Shown: positions 36,678 to 48,052, counted from the first letter of the stretch. The stretch is 64,000 nucleotides of DNA from Kosakonia oryzae (GCF_001658025.2 NZ_CP014007.2:4960001-5024000); one strand, 5' to 3'. Numbers and translations are program-made. The notes: generated by a model from the letters alone, not told the origin.

Positions 36678-37874
36678 TTGTTGAACTCCACAGAAGCAGA
36701 ATTACCGGTCAGCCAGCAGAACCATAACATTGCGCGTCTCGCGACAGCACAGGCGCTGGCTGGCGCTAACTCGGTCGTCTTTTACGCCACCGGCGCGATA
36801 GTTGGTAATACCCTCGCGCCCAGCAGCACGCTGGCAACGCTGCCCGTCACGGTTTTTGTTTTGGGGATGGCGGCCTGCATTCTGCCGTTTGGTGCGCTGG
36901 CTCGCCGACGGGGCAGACGGGCGGCCTTTATGACCGGCACGGGCGCGGGCGTGTTGACCGGGCTACTGGCCTCGCTGGCGGTCGTGATCGGCTCCTTTTC
37001 CCTGTTCTGCCTGGCGGCTTTTTTCGGCGGCGCGTACGCGGCCGTTGCGCTCTCGTTTCGCTTTGCCGCCACCGATGGCGTAGGCAGCGAACGACGGGCG
37101 CGGGCATTGTCGCTGGTGATGGGCGGCGGCGTCGTAGCGGGCGTACTTGGCCCGATGCTGGTCACCGGCACCATGAACGCCTGGCCGGAACATACTTTTG
37201 CCGTCACCTTTCTTGCACAAGCAGCGGTCGCGGCGATGGCCGCAACGGTACTGCTCGGCGTGAAATCCCCTGCCGTTACCGCTCACGCGCAGTACGGCGG
37301 TCGCCCGCTTCACGAAATCGCCCGTCTGCCGGGCTTTCGTCGCACCGTGTTTGGCGGCGCGGTGGCCTATATGGTGATGAACTTCCTGATGACCGCCGCG
37401 CCGCTGTCGATGCATCAGCACGGTCTTTCTCAGCAGGCGGCGAATCTGGGCATTCAGTGGCATGTGATTGCGATGTACGGGCCGGGCTTTTTTACCGGCA
37501 AATTGATTCAGCGCTTTGGCGCCAGCCGCATTGGCGCTGCGGGATTATTACTCACCGCCCTCTCAGTGCTCGCCGGTCTGCTCGGCACTGATATCCTGCA
37601 TTACTGGCTGTCGCTGATCTTGCTTGGCATCGGCTGGAACTTTGGTTTTACCGGCGCTTCGGCAAAGATCATTGAGTTTCACCGCCCGGAAGAGAAAACC
37701 CGCGTCCAGTCGCTGAATGACTTTATTGTCTTTGGCGTGATGATTGTCGGCTCGTTCTCCTCCGGCGCGCTGCTCAATGCCTTCGGCTGGAATGCGGTAC
37801 TGTGGGGATCGCTGGTGCCGGTGGTGGCGGGTTTTCTGGCGATGATGGGCAAAAGCCGCACGGTAAAGGGATAA
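36678..37874 (+). CDS. MFS transporter
   Basis: 398-residue major facilitator superfamily protein with about twelve membrane segments. The loop LARRRGRRAAF between TM2 and TM3 corresponds to the MFS A-motif, and a central cytoplasmic loop is near residues 195-215. Substrate unknown. Starts available are TTG 36678 or TTG 36681; no ATG with a good ribosome site is seen, so the N terminus is uncertain. It sits between the PBP3-like gene and gltP, where E. coli has yjcO, and is preceded by a compound palindrome. Confidence 0.75.
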   Translation: MLNSTEAELPVSQQNHNIARLATAQALAGANSVVFYATGAIVGNTLAPSSTLATLPVTVFVLGMAACILPFGALARRRGRRAAFMTGTGAGVLTGLLASLAVVIGSFSLFCLAAFFGGAYAAVALSFRFAATDGVGSERRARALSLVMGGGVVAGVLGPMLVTGTMNAWPEHTFAVTFLAQAAVAAMAATVLLGVKSPAVTAHAQYGGRPLHEIARLPGFRRTVFGGAVAYMVMNFLMTAAPLSMHQHGLSQQAANLGIQWHVIAMYGPGFFTGKLIQRFGASRIGAAGLLLTALSVLAGLLGTDILHYWLSLILLGIGWNFGFTGASAKIIEFHRPEEKTRVQSLNDFIVFGVMIVGSFSSGALLNAFGWNAVLWGSLVPVVAGFLAMMGKSRTVKG

Positions 37875-37877
37875 AAA

Positions 37878-37900
37878 AATCCCTCCGTGAAGGAGGGATT
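37878..37900 (-). terminator. Terminator of gltP (shared with the MFS gene)
   Basis: Stem AATCCCTCC/GGAGGGATT with a GTGAA loop. On the minus strand it is followed by a run of T, so it chiefly serves gltP, but it lies between two convergent genes. Confidence 0.85.
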
Positions 37901-37907
37901 GAGCAGT

Positions 37908-39221
37908 TTACTGACCGGCGGTTTTATCAAATTTGCCCAGCATTTCGCGCTCGTAGGCCAGCGCTTTTTTGCGGTCGAATTTGTGTTCCCACTTGGCAAT
38001 GACCAGCACCGCCAGCGCATTCCCCACCACGTTCAGCGCGGTACGCGCCATATCGAGAATACGGTCAACACCGGCGATAAAGGCCAGCCCTTCCAGCGGA
38101 ATACCGACGCTGCCCAGCGTCGCCAGCAATACCACGAAAGAGACGCCCGGAACGCCCGCGATGCCTTTCGAGGTCACCATCAGCGTCAGCACGAGGATAA
38201 TCTCCTGCCACAGCGACAGATCGATACCGTACAACTGCGCAATAAAGATGGCGGCAATACTCTGGTACAGCGTTGAACCGTCGAGGTTAAAGGAGTAACC
38301 GGTCGGCACCACGAAGCTGGTAATGGAGGCAGGCGCACCGTAGGCTTCCATTTTTTCAATAATACGCGGCAGCACGCTCTCTGAACTGGCGGTTGAATAG
38401 GCCAGAATCAGCTCATCTTTCAGGATGCGGATGAGGATCCAGATGCTCAGCCCGCAGATGCGCGCCACAATGCCCAGCACCACCAGCGCGAAGAACAGGA
38501 TCGCGAAGTAAACCAGAATCACCAGCTTCGCCAGCGGCCACAGCGAGGCAAAACCGAAGTTCGCCACCGTTACCGAGATCAGCGCGAACACGCCGACCGG
38601 CGCATAGCGCATCACCATATGGGTGACTTTAAACATGGTTTCGGAAATAGAACGGAACACGGTCACCAGCGGCTCGCGGTGCGATGCCGGCAGCGATGAC
38701 AGCCCCAGGCCAAACAGCACCGAGAAGAAGATGATCGGCAGCATATCGCCCTTCGCCATCGAGGCGATGATATTGGTCGGCACCAGCGACAGAATCGTCC
38801 CCATCAGGCCGTGGGCGTGGCTTTGCACATCGGCAGTGGTGCTTTGGTATTTCGAAATATCCACCGTCGCCAGTTGCGACATATCGATCCCCGCCCCTGG
38901 CTGGAACACATTCGCCAGCGTAATACCGAGCACGATCGCAACCGTAGTGATCACTTCGAAATAGATGATGGTTTTCGCGCCAATACGGCCAAGCTGTTTC
39001 GCGTCGCCCACGCCAGCAATCCCGACAATCAGCGTCGAGATAACAATCGGCACCACGATCATTTTGATCAGGTGAATAAAGATATCGCCCGCCGGAGACA
39101 GGAGATTTGCAATCAGCCATTCGCGGCTGTCGCTGTGATAATGCAGGTAACTACCCAGAAGAATACCCAGCACAAGGGCTAGCAGAATCTGCCAGGCCAG
39201 GCTGATTTTCATGTTTTTCAT
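37908..39221 (-). CDS. gltP: Glutamate/aspartate:proton symporter GltP
   Basis: DAACS-family inner-membrane carrier for glutamate and aspartate driven by protons. 437 residues from ATG 39221, preceded by GAGGAAG at 8 bases, identical in length to E. coli; an in-frame extension 17 codons upstream is not used. The serine-rich re-entrant loop AYSTASSESVLP and the NLDGS motif (the proton-coupled equivalent of NMDGT) are visible. In E. coli the nrfABCDEFG operon separates gltP from acs; here the two are neighbours. Confidence 0.95.
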   Translation of the reverse strand: MKNMKISLAWQILLALVLGILLGSYLHYHSDSREWLIANLLSPAGDIFIHLIKMIVVPIVISTLIVGIAGVGDAKQLGRIGAKTIIYFEVITTVAIVLGITLANVFQPGAGIDMSQLATVDISKYQSTTADVQSHAHGLMGTILSLVPTNIIASMAKGDMLPIIFFSVLFGLGLSSLPASHREPLVTVFRSISETMFKVTHMVMRYAPVGVFALISVTVANFGFASLWPLAKLVILVYFAILFFALVVLGIVARICGLSIWILIRILKDELILAYSTASSESVLPRIIEKMEAYGAPASITSFVVPTGYSFNLDGSTLYQSIAAIFIAQLYGIDLSLWQEIILVLTLMVTSKGIAGVPGVSFVVLLATLGSVGIPLEGLAFIAGVDRILDMARTALNVVGNALAVLVIAKWEHKFDRKKALAYEREMLGKFDKTAGQ

Positions 39222-39908
39222 CACTACAGACTTCCTCAATGAAGCGCCATTCCATGCTCGGGAACGACACATACTGAAAGGGTATGATTAACGTCGCACG
39301 GTATTGCGGGGGTTTTTAACGCGCATTATCAGTATCATTTGCAGGGTGTAACGCGCAACCCTATACCGGGAGGGGGTTTGACTGATTTTTTATCTAAAAA
39401 CCGTCTTTTATTTCAGTTATTAACAATAAGTATTTGTTATGCAAAAATTTTCAACCCGCTGAATTCTAATATTTCCGTCAGGAAATTATTCCGCAAAATT
39501 TGTTCATTTGCGCATTTTTTAATCATTAGAAATGTCTCAGAGGTCGCTTCATACCGGAAATTTCGTCTGCTATTTGTCATTAACGCAGTGAATAGTACCT
39601 GATAAAAATAATTACAACGCTATTGGTTCCGCAGTGTATTTTCAGCAGGTTGCCACAGCGCGTTATTCTGCAACCCTATTAAGCGTAATCAAACCGTCAC
39701 ATTCCATAACCTGCTGTTATGAGTCATTTTTCTTCTCCCTGCCGCTATTTTTCATTTCTGCATTCCACCAGCACATTTATTTTGCTGATTTTTCCTGAAT
39801 ATCATCAATGCGTGATCTATCGCTCAAATAGTAAACAAAGCTTGTAAAGGCCCTACAATTAACGTTCTTGTGACATATTATTAACATCTTACAAGGAGAG
39901 CAATTGCC
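39222..39908. other. 687-bp divergent region between gltP and acs
   Basis: No gene is supported; the nrf operon that occupies this place in E. coli is gone and no remnant reading frame is recognisable. The sequence is AT-rich. Its right end carries the acs promoter: a -10 TATTAT at 39876-39881 and a CRP site at 39809-39828. Short dyads such as CATAC/GTATG (39270-39286) occur near gltP. Confidence 0.6.
39809..39828. promoter_or_regulatory. CRP site of the acs promoter
   Basis: CGTGA-N6-GCTCA core at 39811-39826 approximates TGTGA-N6-TCACA. Its centre is about 69.5 bp before the start predicted from the TATTAT -10 box, the position of CRP site I in E. coli acs. Confidence 0.65.
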
Positions 39909-41867
39909 ATGAGCCAAATACATAAACACGATATTCCCGCCAATATTGCGGAACGTTGCCTGATCAATCCGGAGCAGTATGAAGCCAAATATCAGCAATC
40001 CATCACCGACCCTGACACATTCTGGGGCGAGCAGGGAAAGATCCTTGACTGGATTACACCGTATAAAACGGTGAAAAACACCTCCTTCGCACCCGGCAAT
40101 ATTTCAATTAAATGGTATGAAGACGGCACATTAAACCTGGCCGCCAACTGCCTCGATCGCCATCTCGCCGAACGTGGCGACCAGACGGCCATTATCTGGG
40201 AGGGCGATGACGCCAGCCAGAGTAAAAAAATCACCTACCGTGAGCTGCATCGCAGCGTATGCCAGTTTGCCAATGTGCTGGTCGATCTCGGGATTAAGAA
40301 AGGCGATGTTGTCGCGATTTACATGCCGATGGTGCCAGAAGCGGCAGTCGCCATGCTCGCCTGCGCCCGTATCGGCGCGGTGCATTCGGTGATTTTCGGC
40401 GGCTTCTCGCCGGAAGCCGTCGCCGGACGCATTATCGATTCCAGCTCCCGGCTGGTGATCACCGCCGACGAAGGCGTGCGCGCCGGTCGTAACATTCCGC
40501 TGAAGAAAAATGTCGATGATGCGCTGAAAAACCCGAACGTTAACAGCGTTGAACACGTTGTGGTTCTGAAACGTACCGGCGGCAAAATCGACTGGAACGC
40601 TGGCCGCGATCTGTGGTGGAACGAGCTGACCGAAAAAGCCAGCGACCAGCACCAGCCGGTGGAAGTTGGCGCGGAAGATCCGCTCTTTATCCTCTATACC
40701 TCTGGCTCGACCGGCAAACCGAAAGGCGTGCTGCACACCACCGGCGGTTATCTGGTTTATGCCGCAACGACCTTTAAATATGTCTTTGATTATCATCCGG
40801 GCGACGTTTACTGGTGTACGGCCGATGTCGGCTGGGTAACCGGCCACAGCTATTTGCTCTACGGGCCGCTGGCCTGCGGCGCTATCACACTGATGTTTGA
40901 AGGCGTACCGAACTGGCCAACCCCGGCGCGAATGAGCCAGGTGGTGGATAAACACCAGGTCAATATTCTCTATACCGCACCGACGGCGATCCGCGCGCTG
41001 ATGGCCGAAGGCGACAAAGCCATCGCGGGCACTGACCGCTCTTCGCTGCGCATTCTCGGTTCCGTGGGCGAGCCCATTAACCCGGAAGCGTGGGAGTGGT
41101 ACTGGTCGAAGATCGGCAACGGTAAATGCCCGGTGATGGACACCTGGTGGCAGACGGAAACCGGCGGTTTTATGATCACCCCGCTGCCCGGCGCAACGCG
41201 CCTGAAAGCCGGTTCGGCAACCCATCCGTTCTTTGGCGTACAACCGGCGCTGGTGGATAACGAAGGGAATGCGCTTGAGGGCGCGACCGAAGGTAACCTG
41301 GTGATCACCGACTCCTGGCCTGGCCAAGCGCGTACGCTGTTTGGCGATCACGAGCGCTTTGAACAGACCTACTTCTCCACCTTCAAAAACTGCTACTTCA
41401 GCGGCGACGGCGCGCGTCGTGACGAAGAGGGTTACTACTGGATCACCGGCCGCGTGGACGATGTGCTGAACGTTTCCGGTCACCGTCTGGGCACCGCCGA
41501 GATTGAATCGGCGCTGGTTTCACATCCGAAAATCGCCGAAGCCGCCGTAGTGGGTATTCCGCACAACATCAAAGGCCAGGCGATTTATGCCTATGTCACG
41601 CTGAATCACGGTGAAGAACCGTCGCCGGAACTCTACACCGAAGTGCGTAACTGGGTACGTAAAGAGATTGGCCCGCTGGCAACGCCGGATGTACTGCACT
41701 GGACAGATTCGCTGCCGAAAACACGCTCCGGCAAAATCATGCGCCGTATCCTGCGCAAAATCGCGGCGGGCGATACCAGTAACTTCGGCGATACTTCGAC
41801 GCTCGCCGATCCTGGCGTCGTGGAAAAACTGCTCGAAGAGAAGCAGGCCATTACCATGCCGTCTTAA
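39909..41867 (+). CDS. acs: Acetyl-CoA synthetase Acs
   Basis: AMP-forming enzyme that activates acetate with ATP and CoA, scavenging acetate in glucose-poor growth. 652 residues as in E. coli. The P-loop [11 protein letters not shown] lies near residues 262-272; catalytic, acetylation-regulated K609 is in [13 protein letters not shown]. First gene of acs-yjcH-actP; a good AAGGAGAG ribosome site is present. Upstream CRP control is visible. Confidence 0.97.
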   Translation: MSQIHKHDIPANIAERCLINPEQYEAKYQQSITDPDTFWGEQGKILDWITPYKTVKNTSFAPGNISIKWYEDGTLNLAANCLDRHLAERGDQTAIIWEGDDASQSKKITYRELHRSVCQFANVLVDLGIKKGDVVAIYMPMVPEAAVAMLACARIGAVHSVIFGGFSPEAVAGRIIDSSSRLVITADEGVRAGRNIPLKKNVDDALKNPNVNSVEHVVVLKRTGGKIDWNAGRDLWWNELTEKASDQHQPVEVGAEDPLFILYTSGSTGKPKGVLHTTGGYLVYAATTFKYVFDYHPGDVYWCTADVGWVTGHSYLLYGPLACGAITLMFEGVPNWPTPARMSQVVDKHQVNILYTAPTAIRALMAEGDKAIAGTDRSSLRILGSVGEPINPEAWEWYWSKIGNGKCPVMDTWWQTETGGFMITPLPGATRLKAGSATHPFFGVQPALVDNEGNALEGATEGNLVITDSWPGQARTLFGDHERFEQTYFSTFKNCYFSGDGARRDEEGYYWITGRVDDVLNVSGHRLGTAEIESALVSHPKIAEAAVVGIPHNIKGQAIYAYVTLNHGEEPSPELYTEVRNWVRKEIGPLATPDVLHWTDSLPKTRSGKIMRRILRKIAAGDTSNFGDTSTLADPGVVEKLLEEKQAITMPS

Positions 41868-41882
41868 TAATCGTAGCACCCT

Positions 41883-41911
41883 GCCGGATAAGGCCCCGGT
41901 CATTATCCGGC
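41883..41911. repeat. REP-like element after acs
   Basis: GCCGGATAA (41883-41891) and TTATCCGGC (41903-41911) form a REP-type stem. Confidence 0.75.
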
Positions 41912-41931
41912 TGACAAACAAAACCATAACG

Positions 41932-41949
41932 CTCTCCTTATAAGGAGAG
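41932..41949. repeat. 18-bp perfect palindrome after acs
   Basis: CTCTCCTTATAAGGAGAG is a perfect 18-bp palindrome between the REP-like element and the ERIC-like element in the acs-yjcH gap. Confidence 0.7.
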
Positions 41950-41983
41950 GAAACAATCACCTCACCCTACAGTCCTCAATGGA

Positions 41984-42083
41984 TTTCGTGTTGCAGGAAG
42001 GCGGCAAACGCGCACATCCCCGGGAGCACAGCTAACTGTGTCACCGGGGTGGGCACGTGCGGCCAACGAACCGGCGGCGCGAA
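41984..42083. repeat. ERIC/IRU-like repeat between acs and yjcH
   Basis: The segment keeps the ERIC order TTGCAGGAAGGCGGCAA, a CATCCCCGGGAGC arm, a CCGGGGTGGGC arm and GGCCAACG. The central stem CCCCGG/CCGGGG (42018-42023 and 42044-42049) with CACAG/CTGTG inside is intact, and the outer ends TTTCG.../...CGAAA pair. It is diverged from the consensus but its structure is preserved. It lies in the transcribed gap of the operon. Confidence 0.65.
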
Positions 42084-42115
42084 AGACAACGGGGAGACCT
42101 CTGGAGAATTCTGTG

Positions 42116-44073
<1,958 letters not shown>

Positions 44074-44081
44074 TCCCCCTG

Positions 44082-44103
44082 CCCCGGTCAGCCATGGCCG
44101 GGG
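44082..44103 (+). terminator. Hairpin after actP
   Basis: CCCCGG (44082-44087) and CCGGGG (44098-44103) with a 10-base loop; weak T content afterwards, so it may be a stabilising rather than a terminating hairpin. Confidence 0.5.
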
Positions 44104-44303
44104 ATCATATTGGTTCCGCCGACGCCACCCGCAATCCAGGTTGCGCCGACACATTCATAAAAGCGCCGGAATTCGGCCTTCCCTCGAAAAACAAAGCATG
44201 CCGCTGTCGAGGCAGCCAGCGGCAATGCAACAATAGAAGATAACGTTCAGGTTTTTAATCCTGAAAAAGCATTGTACGTATCAATTATAAATCGGTGGAA
44301 AAT

Positions 44304-44786
44304 CTATTCTGTTATTAACGAGATCCAGTCGCTGGGTATATCCGTAAAAAATGTGGCTTCCTGCGTGACCGTTCTTGTTCCGACAATAACGTATTGACTT
44401 AAATCCGGGTTAACATCCGTTAAAATATAGTACGGTTTGCGCCCGGACATGCTTCCCTGATTTTCCAGTTGCGCGCCCACACTGCCATCGGTTTTAAATT
44501 CAAAATACAGAGCATTAGCCGGAACGGTGATTTGATATTTATAAGTACCATAGGAGGCGCCATCGAGAATACACGAGGCGGAGACGGAATCGCCTTTTGC
44601 ATTACTGATGATATAAGCGCCAATATCCGAAAGGCTCTTATAATTATTGTCTTTAATAATCTTCTGAATATAGGCAATCGCCTGGCCTGGCGTTCGCCCT
44701 CTGCACGACACTATTTGTGGCTGGAATCCCGTTTTCTGGATTTCGGCAAGCTCGCGTTTATCTCCACGATAATAAACAGATGACAT
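44304..44786 (-). CDS. Orphan ADP-ribosyltransferase-like protein resembling enterotoxin A subunit
   Basis: 160-residue protein with no signal peptide. Its N terminus SVYYRGDKRELAEIQKTGF aligns with the NAD-binding strand of heat-labile enterotoxin/cholera toxin A and pertussis S1 (YRxDSRPPDEI...SG), with R7 and D9 in the R-x-D position. Residues 57-63 (AYIISNA) fall where those toxins have the STS strand. TQEATFFTDIPSDWI (141-155) aligns with the catalytic EQEVSALGGIPYSQI, keeping the second Glu as E143 but with Thr141 for the first. The gene is AT-rich compared with its neighbours and stands alone. ADP-ribosyltransferase activity is inferred; loss of the first Glu could reduce or change it. 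Confidence 0.6.
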   Translation of the reverse strand: MSSVYYRGDKRELAEIQKTGFQPQIVSCRGRTPGQAIAYIQKIIKDNNYKSLSDIGAYIISNAKGDSVSASCILDGASYGTYKYQITVPANALYFEFKTDGSVGAQLENQGSMSGRKPYYILTDVNPDLSQYVIVGTRTVTQEATFFTDIPSDWISLITE

Positions 44787-45270
44787 ATTTTTATCTCCTC
44801 ATGGCAATGACACGCCCGCAACAGAATGCGTTTCTGTCATTAGGGTTGTAATACGAACGTTTTACACATCAAGGGTGTTAGTGATTTTTTATTTGCACAG
44901 CAAATCGGTTTATTAAGAGGAAATAAGCGGAACACGCCGATTTACGCTGTATAACCAACCGGTTCATCAAGCAAATAACAGTTTTAAAAGTAACAGCATT
45001 AATAAGAAAAGAAATCAGGCTTTTGGCGTAGGTCCTTTAGCCCGATAAATGGCGTTTTTAATGCAATAGCATGGCGGTAATAAAGGGGATTGACCGGAAA
45101 GAGTCGATTTACAGCAGCGAATAATCTCCCGAACAGAGGCTTCAGGCCGGAGTCAGCCCATGTTCTCTCTTCCGTCATCACACGTGTGGCAAAACGATGA
45201 TGCCCCCGTCTCTTTCTGTTCTATTATGGGATATTATCAAACTATCTCTTTGTAACAGGCGGCATCGGCA
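44787..45270. other. 484-bp AT-rich region upstream of the enterotoxin-A-like gene and yajD
   Basis: Divergent region without a supported gene. A 60-codon minus-strand frame (44999-45181) has no recognisable homology and poor start signals. AT-rich stretches at 44880-45010 could hold the promoter of the minus-strand gene. Confidence 0.5.
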
Positions 45271-45618
45271 ATGGCTTTGATCCCAAAAAACTACGCGCGG
45301 CTGGAAAGCGGCTACCGTGAGAAAGCACTAAAAATCTACCCGTGGGTGTGTGGACGCTGTTCGCGGGAGTTTGTTTATTCAAACCTGCGTGAATTGACGG
45401 TTCACCATATCGATCATGACCATACCAATAACCCGGAAGATGGCAGCAACTGGGAGTTATTGTGTCTGTATTGCCATGACCACGAACACTCGAAATACAC
45501 GGAAGCGGATCAGTACGGCACCACCGTGGTGGCGGGTGAAGATGCGCAAAAAGATGTCGGTGCAGCAACCTATAATCCGTTTGCCGATTTAAAGTCTATG
45601 CTTAACAAGAAGAAGTAG
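45271..45618 (+). CDS. yajD: HNH nuclease family protein YajD
   Basis: 115-residue protein nearly identical to E. coli YajD. HNH endonuclease fold: C27/C30 and C65/C68 bind structural zinc, and the HHIDHDH segment (45-51) with N60 and H69 forms the active core. The natural role is not established. In E. coli K-12 the gene lies near 9 min by tsx, so its presence here within an accessory island is a relocation. No operon partner is visible. Confidence 0.9.
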   Translation: MALIPKNYARLESGYREKALKIYPWVCGRCSREFVYSNLRELTVHHIDHDHTNNPEDGSNWELLCLYCHDHEHSKYTEADQYGTTVVAGEDAQKDVGAATYNPFADLKSMLNKKK

Positions 45619-45812
45619 TGCCAGCAGCGTCTCTTTCGGCAAAAAACGGTCGGTGTGCGGCACTTCGTCTGCTTGCAGATTGAATCCAGCCGGTCCCTTG
45701 CTCTTGACATAAGTTTGCAAAAAATTACCAAAACTGGCAGTTGATTGTTATTTGTATGACTTTTACTATTCACTCGCAACTCATTGATTAAATTTGCCTT
45801 AGGGATATAAAA

Positions 45813-46751
45813 ATGAAAAAAAGTAGTGTTGCAGTGATGATGATGGCCGTGTTTTCAGGAGCAGTTTATGCAGAACCGGCGCAATTTACGCCGAATTTTT
45901 CCCCGGAGAGTTTAACGGTTTCAGCCTCGGGTGGGATGCTGAGCGGGAAATCCCATGAGATGGTTTACGACGAAGTCACTGGGCGTAAAATCAGCCAACT
46001 CGACTGGAAACTCAAGAATGTCGCCATTCTGAAAGGCGATATTTCCTGGGATGCATACTCTTTTCTGACACTGAACGCCCGCGGCTGGACATCTATGGCA
46101 TCTGGGTCCGGTCATATGGATGATTATGACTGGTTGGATGACAAGCAATCCGCATGGACAGACCACTCATCCCATCCGGCTACGCATGTTAATTATGCCA
46201 ATGAATACGATCTCAATGTTAAAGGCTGGATATTCCAGGGCGAGAACTATAAAGCGGGTGTAACGGCAGGTTATCAGGAAACGCGTTTCAGCTGGACCGC
46301 TACCGGTGGTTCTTACAATTACGATAACGGGACAAATGTCGGGAATTTCCCGGCAGGCGAACGTGGTATTGGTTATAGCCAGCGTTTCTCTATGCCATAC
46401 ATTGGCCTTGCTGGCCAGTATCGTTTTAATGACTTTGAATTTAACGCGCTGTTTAAATTCAGTGATTGGGTCCGCGCTCATGATAACGACGAGCACTATA
46501 TGCGCGACTTGACTTTCCGTGAGAAAACGTCAAGTTCACGCTATTACGGTGCATCAATTGATGCCGGATATTACGTCACACCGCAGGCCAAAGTTTTTGC
46601 TGAATTCGCCTATAGCCGTTTTGAAGAAGGCAAAGGCGGTACGCAAATTATTGATACTAACAGTGGCGAATCAGCCTCTATAGGCGGAGATGCTGCCGGC
46701 ATTTCTAACAATAACTATACCGTTACAGCCGGTCTGCAATATCGCTTCTGA
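45813..46751 (+). CDS. Omptin family outer-membrane protease (OmpT/PgtE type)
   Basis: 312-residue outer-membrane beta-barrel aspartyl-type protease that cuts between basic residues, for example in antimicrobial peptides. Signal peptide of 20 residues ending YA before EPAQF. The catalytic residues of OmpT are all present: D104 and D106 (DDYDW), D226 and H228 (DNDEH). The barrel ends with GLQYRF, the terminal-Phe assembly signal. Single-gene unit with a terminator. Upstream AT-rich DNA has a TTGACA at 45704-45709 but no clear -10. Which omptin subgroup (OmpT, PgtE, Pla, CroP) needs a tree. Confidence 0.9.
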   Translation: MKKSSVAVMMMAVFSGAVYAEPAQFTPNFSPESLTVSASGGMLSGKSHEMVYDEVTGRKISQLDWKLKNVAILKGDISWDAYSFLTLNARGWTSMASGSGHMDDYDWLDDKQSAWTDHSSHPATHVNYANEYDLNVKGWIFQGENYKAGVTAGYQETRFSWTATGGSYNYDNGTNVGNFPAGERGIGYSQRFSMPYIGLAGQYRFNDFEFNALFKFSDWVRAHDNDEHYMRDLTFREKTSSSRYYGASIDAGYYVTPQAKVFAEFAYSRFEEGKGGTQIIDTNSGESASIGGDAAGISNNNYTVTAGLQYRF

Positions 46752-46784
46752 AGCAGCGCAACGCGTATATCTTTAAAAAATATC

Positions 46785-46806
46785 AGGCTCCTGACGGGGC
46801 CTTTTT
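46785..46806 (+). terminator. Terminator after the omptin gene
   Basis: AGGCTCC/GGGGCCT stem with a TGAC loop and one G-T pair, followed by a T-run. Confidence 0.85.
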
Positions 46807-46852
46807 CATTCAAGATGCCCGAATAAAGGGGGCAGCCTTGTTGATTAATTTC

Positions 46853-47383
46853 TTAATTCAGCAGCGCATAAAGATATTCATCCTCCCACGCCCCTTTAAA
46901 AAAAATGTTCTGCCGGTAATGTGCTTCGCGGCGAAAACCCAGTTTTTCCAGAAGGTTCACGGCACGTGTATTACGGGTGTCAACCACTGCAGTAAGCCGG
47001 TGCTTTGCAAAATCATTAAAAAGCAGCGCGATAAGGGCACGCATTGCCTCCCGGGCATATCCCTGCTTCTGATATCCCACATCAAAGGTCATGCCCAGTT
47101 CAGCCTGTCTCCCCTCATCAAAAAAATGGATACCGATGTCCCCTATCAGTGCGCCATCTTCCCGCCGTTCAACAGCAAGCTGATACCAGGTTTCATCGCT
47201 GTTGAACACCAGCGAATGCTGCTGCGCGTATAATTTCTCAGCATCCTGCAAAGTATAATGCTCCCAGCTCTGGAAACGGGCGACGTCAGGCTTGTCGCGG
47301 TAGTGCGCAAGCTGCGGCAGATCGGCAGGTTTCAACTTGCGCAATAATAATTGTTGAGTTTGTAGCGGCAACACCAGTGCCAT
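46853..47383 (-). CDS. GNAT family N-acetyltransferase (RimJ-like)
   Basis: 176-residue acetyltransferase of the RimJ/RimL-like GNAT group. The acetyl-CoA pyrophosphate-binding loop is YQKQGYAREAM (about residues 104-114), followed by the helix and VVDTRNTRAVNLLEKLGF, the standard motif B region. Substrate unknown: an amino group of a protein or small molecule. It ends near the omptin terminator and is convergent with it. Single gene. Confidence 0.85.
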   Translation of the reverse strand: MALVLPLQTQQLLLRKLKPADLPQLAHYRDKPDVARFQSWEHYTLQDAEKLYAQQHSLVFNSDETWYQLAVERREDGALIGDIGIHFFDEGRQAELGMTFDVGYQKQGYAREAMRALIALLFNDFAKHRLTAVVDTRNTRAVNLLEKLGFRREAHYRQNIFFKGAWEDEYLYALLN

Positions 47384-47498
47384 GTTTTCTCCCTTATCGA
47401 CGGTTCTTTATTGGCTGGAATTTATTCGGCAACGTTAAACGATGATGTCGATACATTGAAAATGTACCCCGCACACATATCCGTAATTAAACGCTGGG

Positions 47499-47930
47499 CT
47501 AATGGGAAGCCCGTATTGCTTCAAGCCCAACACGTTGCCCAAATGAAAGTTCTAAGGTATTTCCGTCAGGATCTGCAAAGAAAACATAATAACCGACGGG
47601 ATCACCCAGATATTCCGGTGCTTTCCTTAATACACCCTCAGCGATTGCCATAGCGGTTTTACGATCAATTTCTTCGCGAGTTGCGCAGGCAACGCCAAGG
47701 TGACCAAAATTACCCAGCGGGGTATCAGTTATATTGTCCGCCTGCACCAGAACCAGCGCAAATGGGCGTGTATGGTCGCTTAACCATGCAACCTTGCGGG
47801 CATCCGGGACGCCGGGTTCGCGCTGATGTATCACCTCCATGCCAGCATAGCGGCGATAGAAAGCAATACTTTTGTCCAAATCCCTGACCATAAATGCAAC
47901 ATGTGTAAATCCCACATCAATATCTTTCAT
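47499..47930 (-). CDS. VOC family protein (glyoxalase-like)
   Basis: 143-residue metalloprotein of the vicinal-oxygen-chelate fold: beta-alpha-beta-beta-beta repeats with candidate metal ligands H10 (FTHVAFM), H77 (NFGHLGV) and E127 (NTLELSF). It resembles lactoylglutathione lyase and dioxygenase relatives; the reaction is not determined. Start ATG 47930 follows AAGGAG. Its promoter has the 19-bp spacer of MerR-family targets with a SoxR-like dyad, so induction by redox-cycling stress or an electrophile is likely (inference). Confidence 0.82.
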   Translation of the reverse strand: MKDIDVGFTHVAFMVRDLDKSIAFYRRYAGMEVIHQREPGVPDARKVAWLSDHTRPFALVLVQADNITDTPLGNFGHLGVACATREEIDRKTAMAIAEGVLRKAPEYLGDPVGYYVFFADPDGNTLELSFGQRVGLEAIRASH

Positions 47931-47964
47931 ACCCAGAATAACTCCTTATTAGCTCGTGGCAGGC

Positions 47965-47995
47965 ATCATAAAAGCTCAAGTTAACTTTGGGTCAA
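47965..47995 (-). promoter_or_regulatory. MerR/SoxR-type promoter of the VOC gene
   Basis: On the minus strand: -35 TTGACC (47990-47995), a 19-bp spacer (47971-47989) and -10 TATGAT (47965-47970). The overlong spacer holds AAGTTAACTT, the same core as the SoxR operator at soxS in this window, with most flanking bases also shared. This is the classic architecture remodelled by MerR-family activators. Confidence 0.75.
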
Positions 47996-48052
47996 TATGC
48001 AAGTTAAGCTATACAGGCCACTAAAATTTGTAGTGGCACAGGAGGTCAGGTT

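Noticed and set aside
40131-41483. 450-codon frame antisense to acs
   Set aside because: A long shadow frame of GC-rich coding DNA. The translated sequence has no recognisable domain, and acs is certain.
44999-45181. 60-codon minus-strand frame upstream of yajD
   Set aside because: No homology, weak start signals and ordinary composition for non-coding AT-rich DNA.
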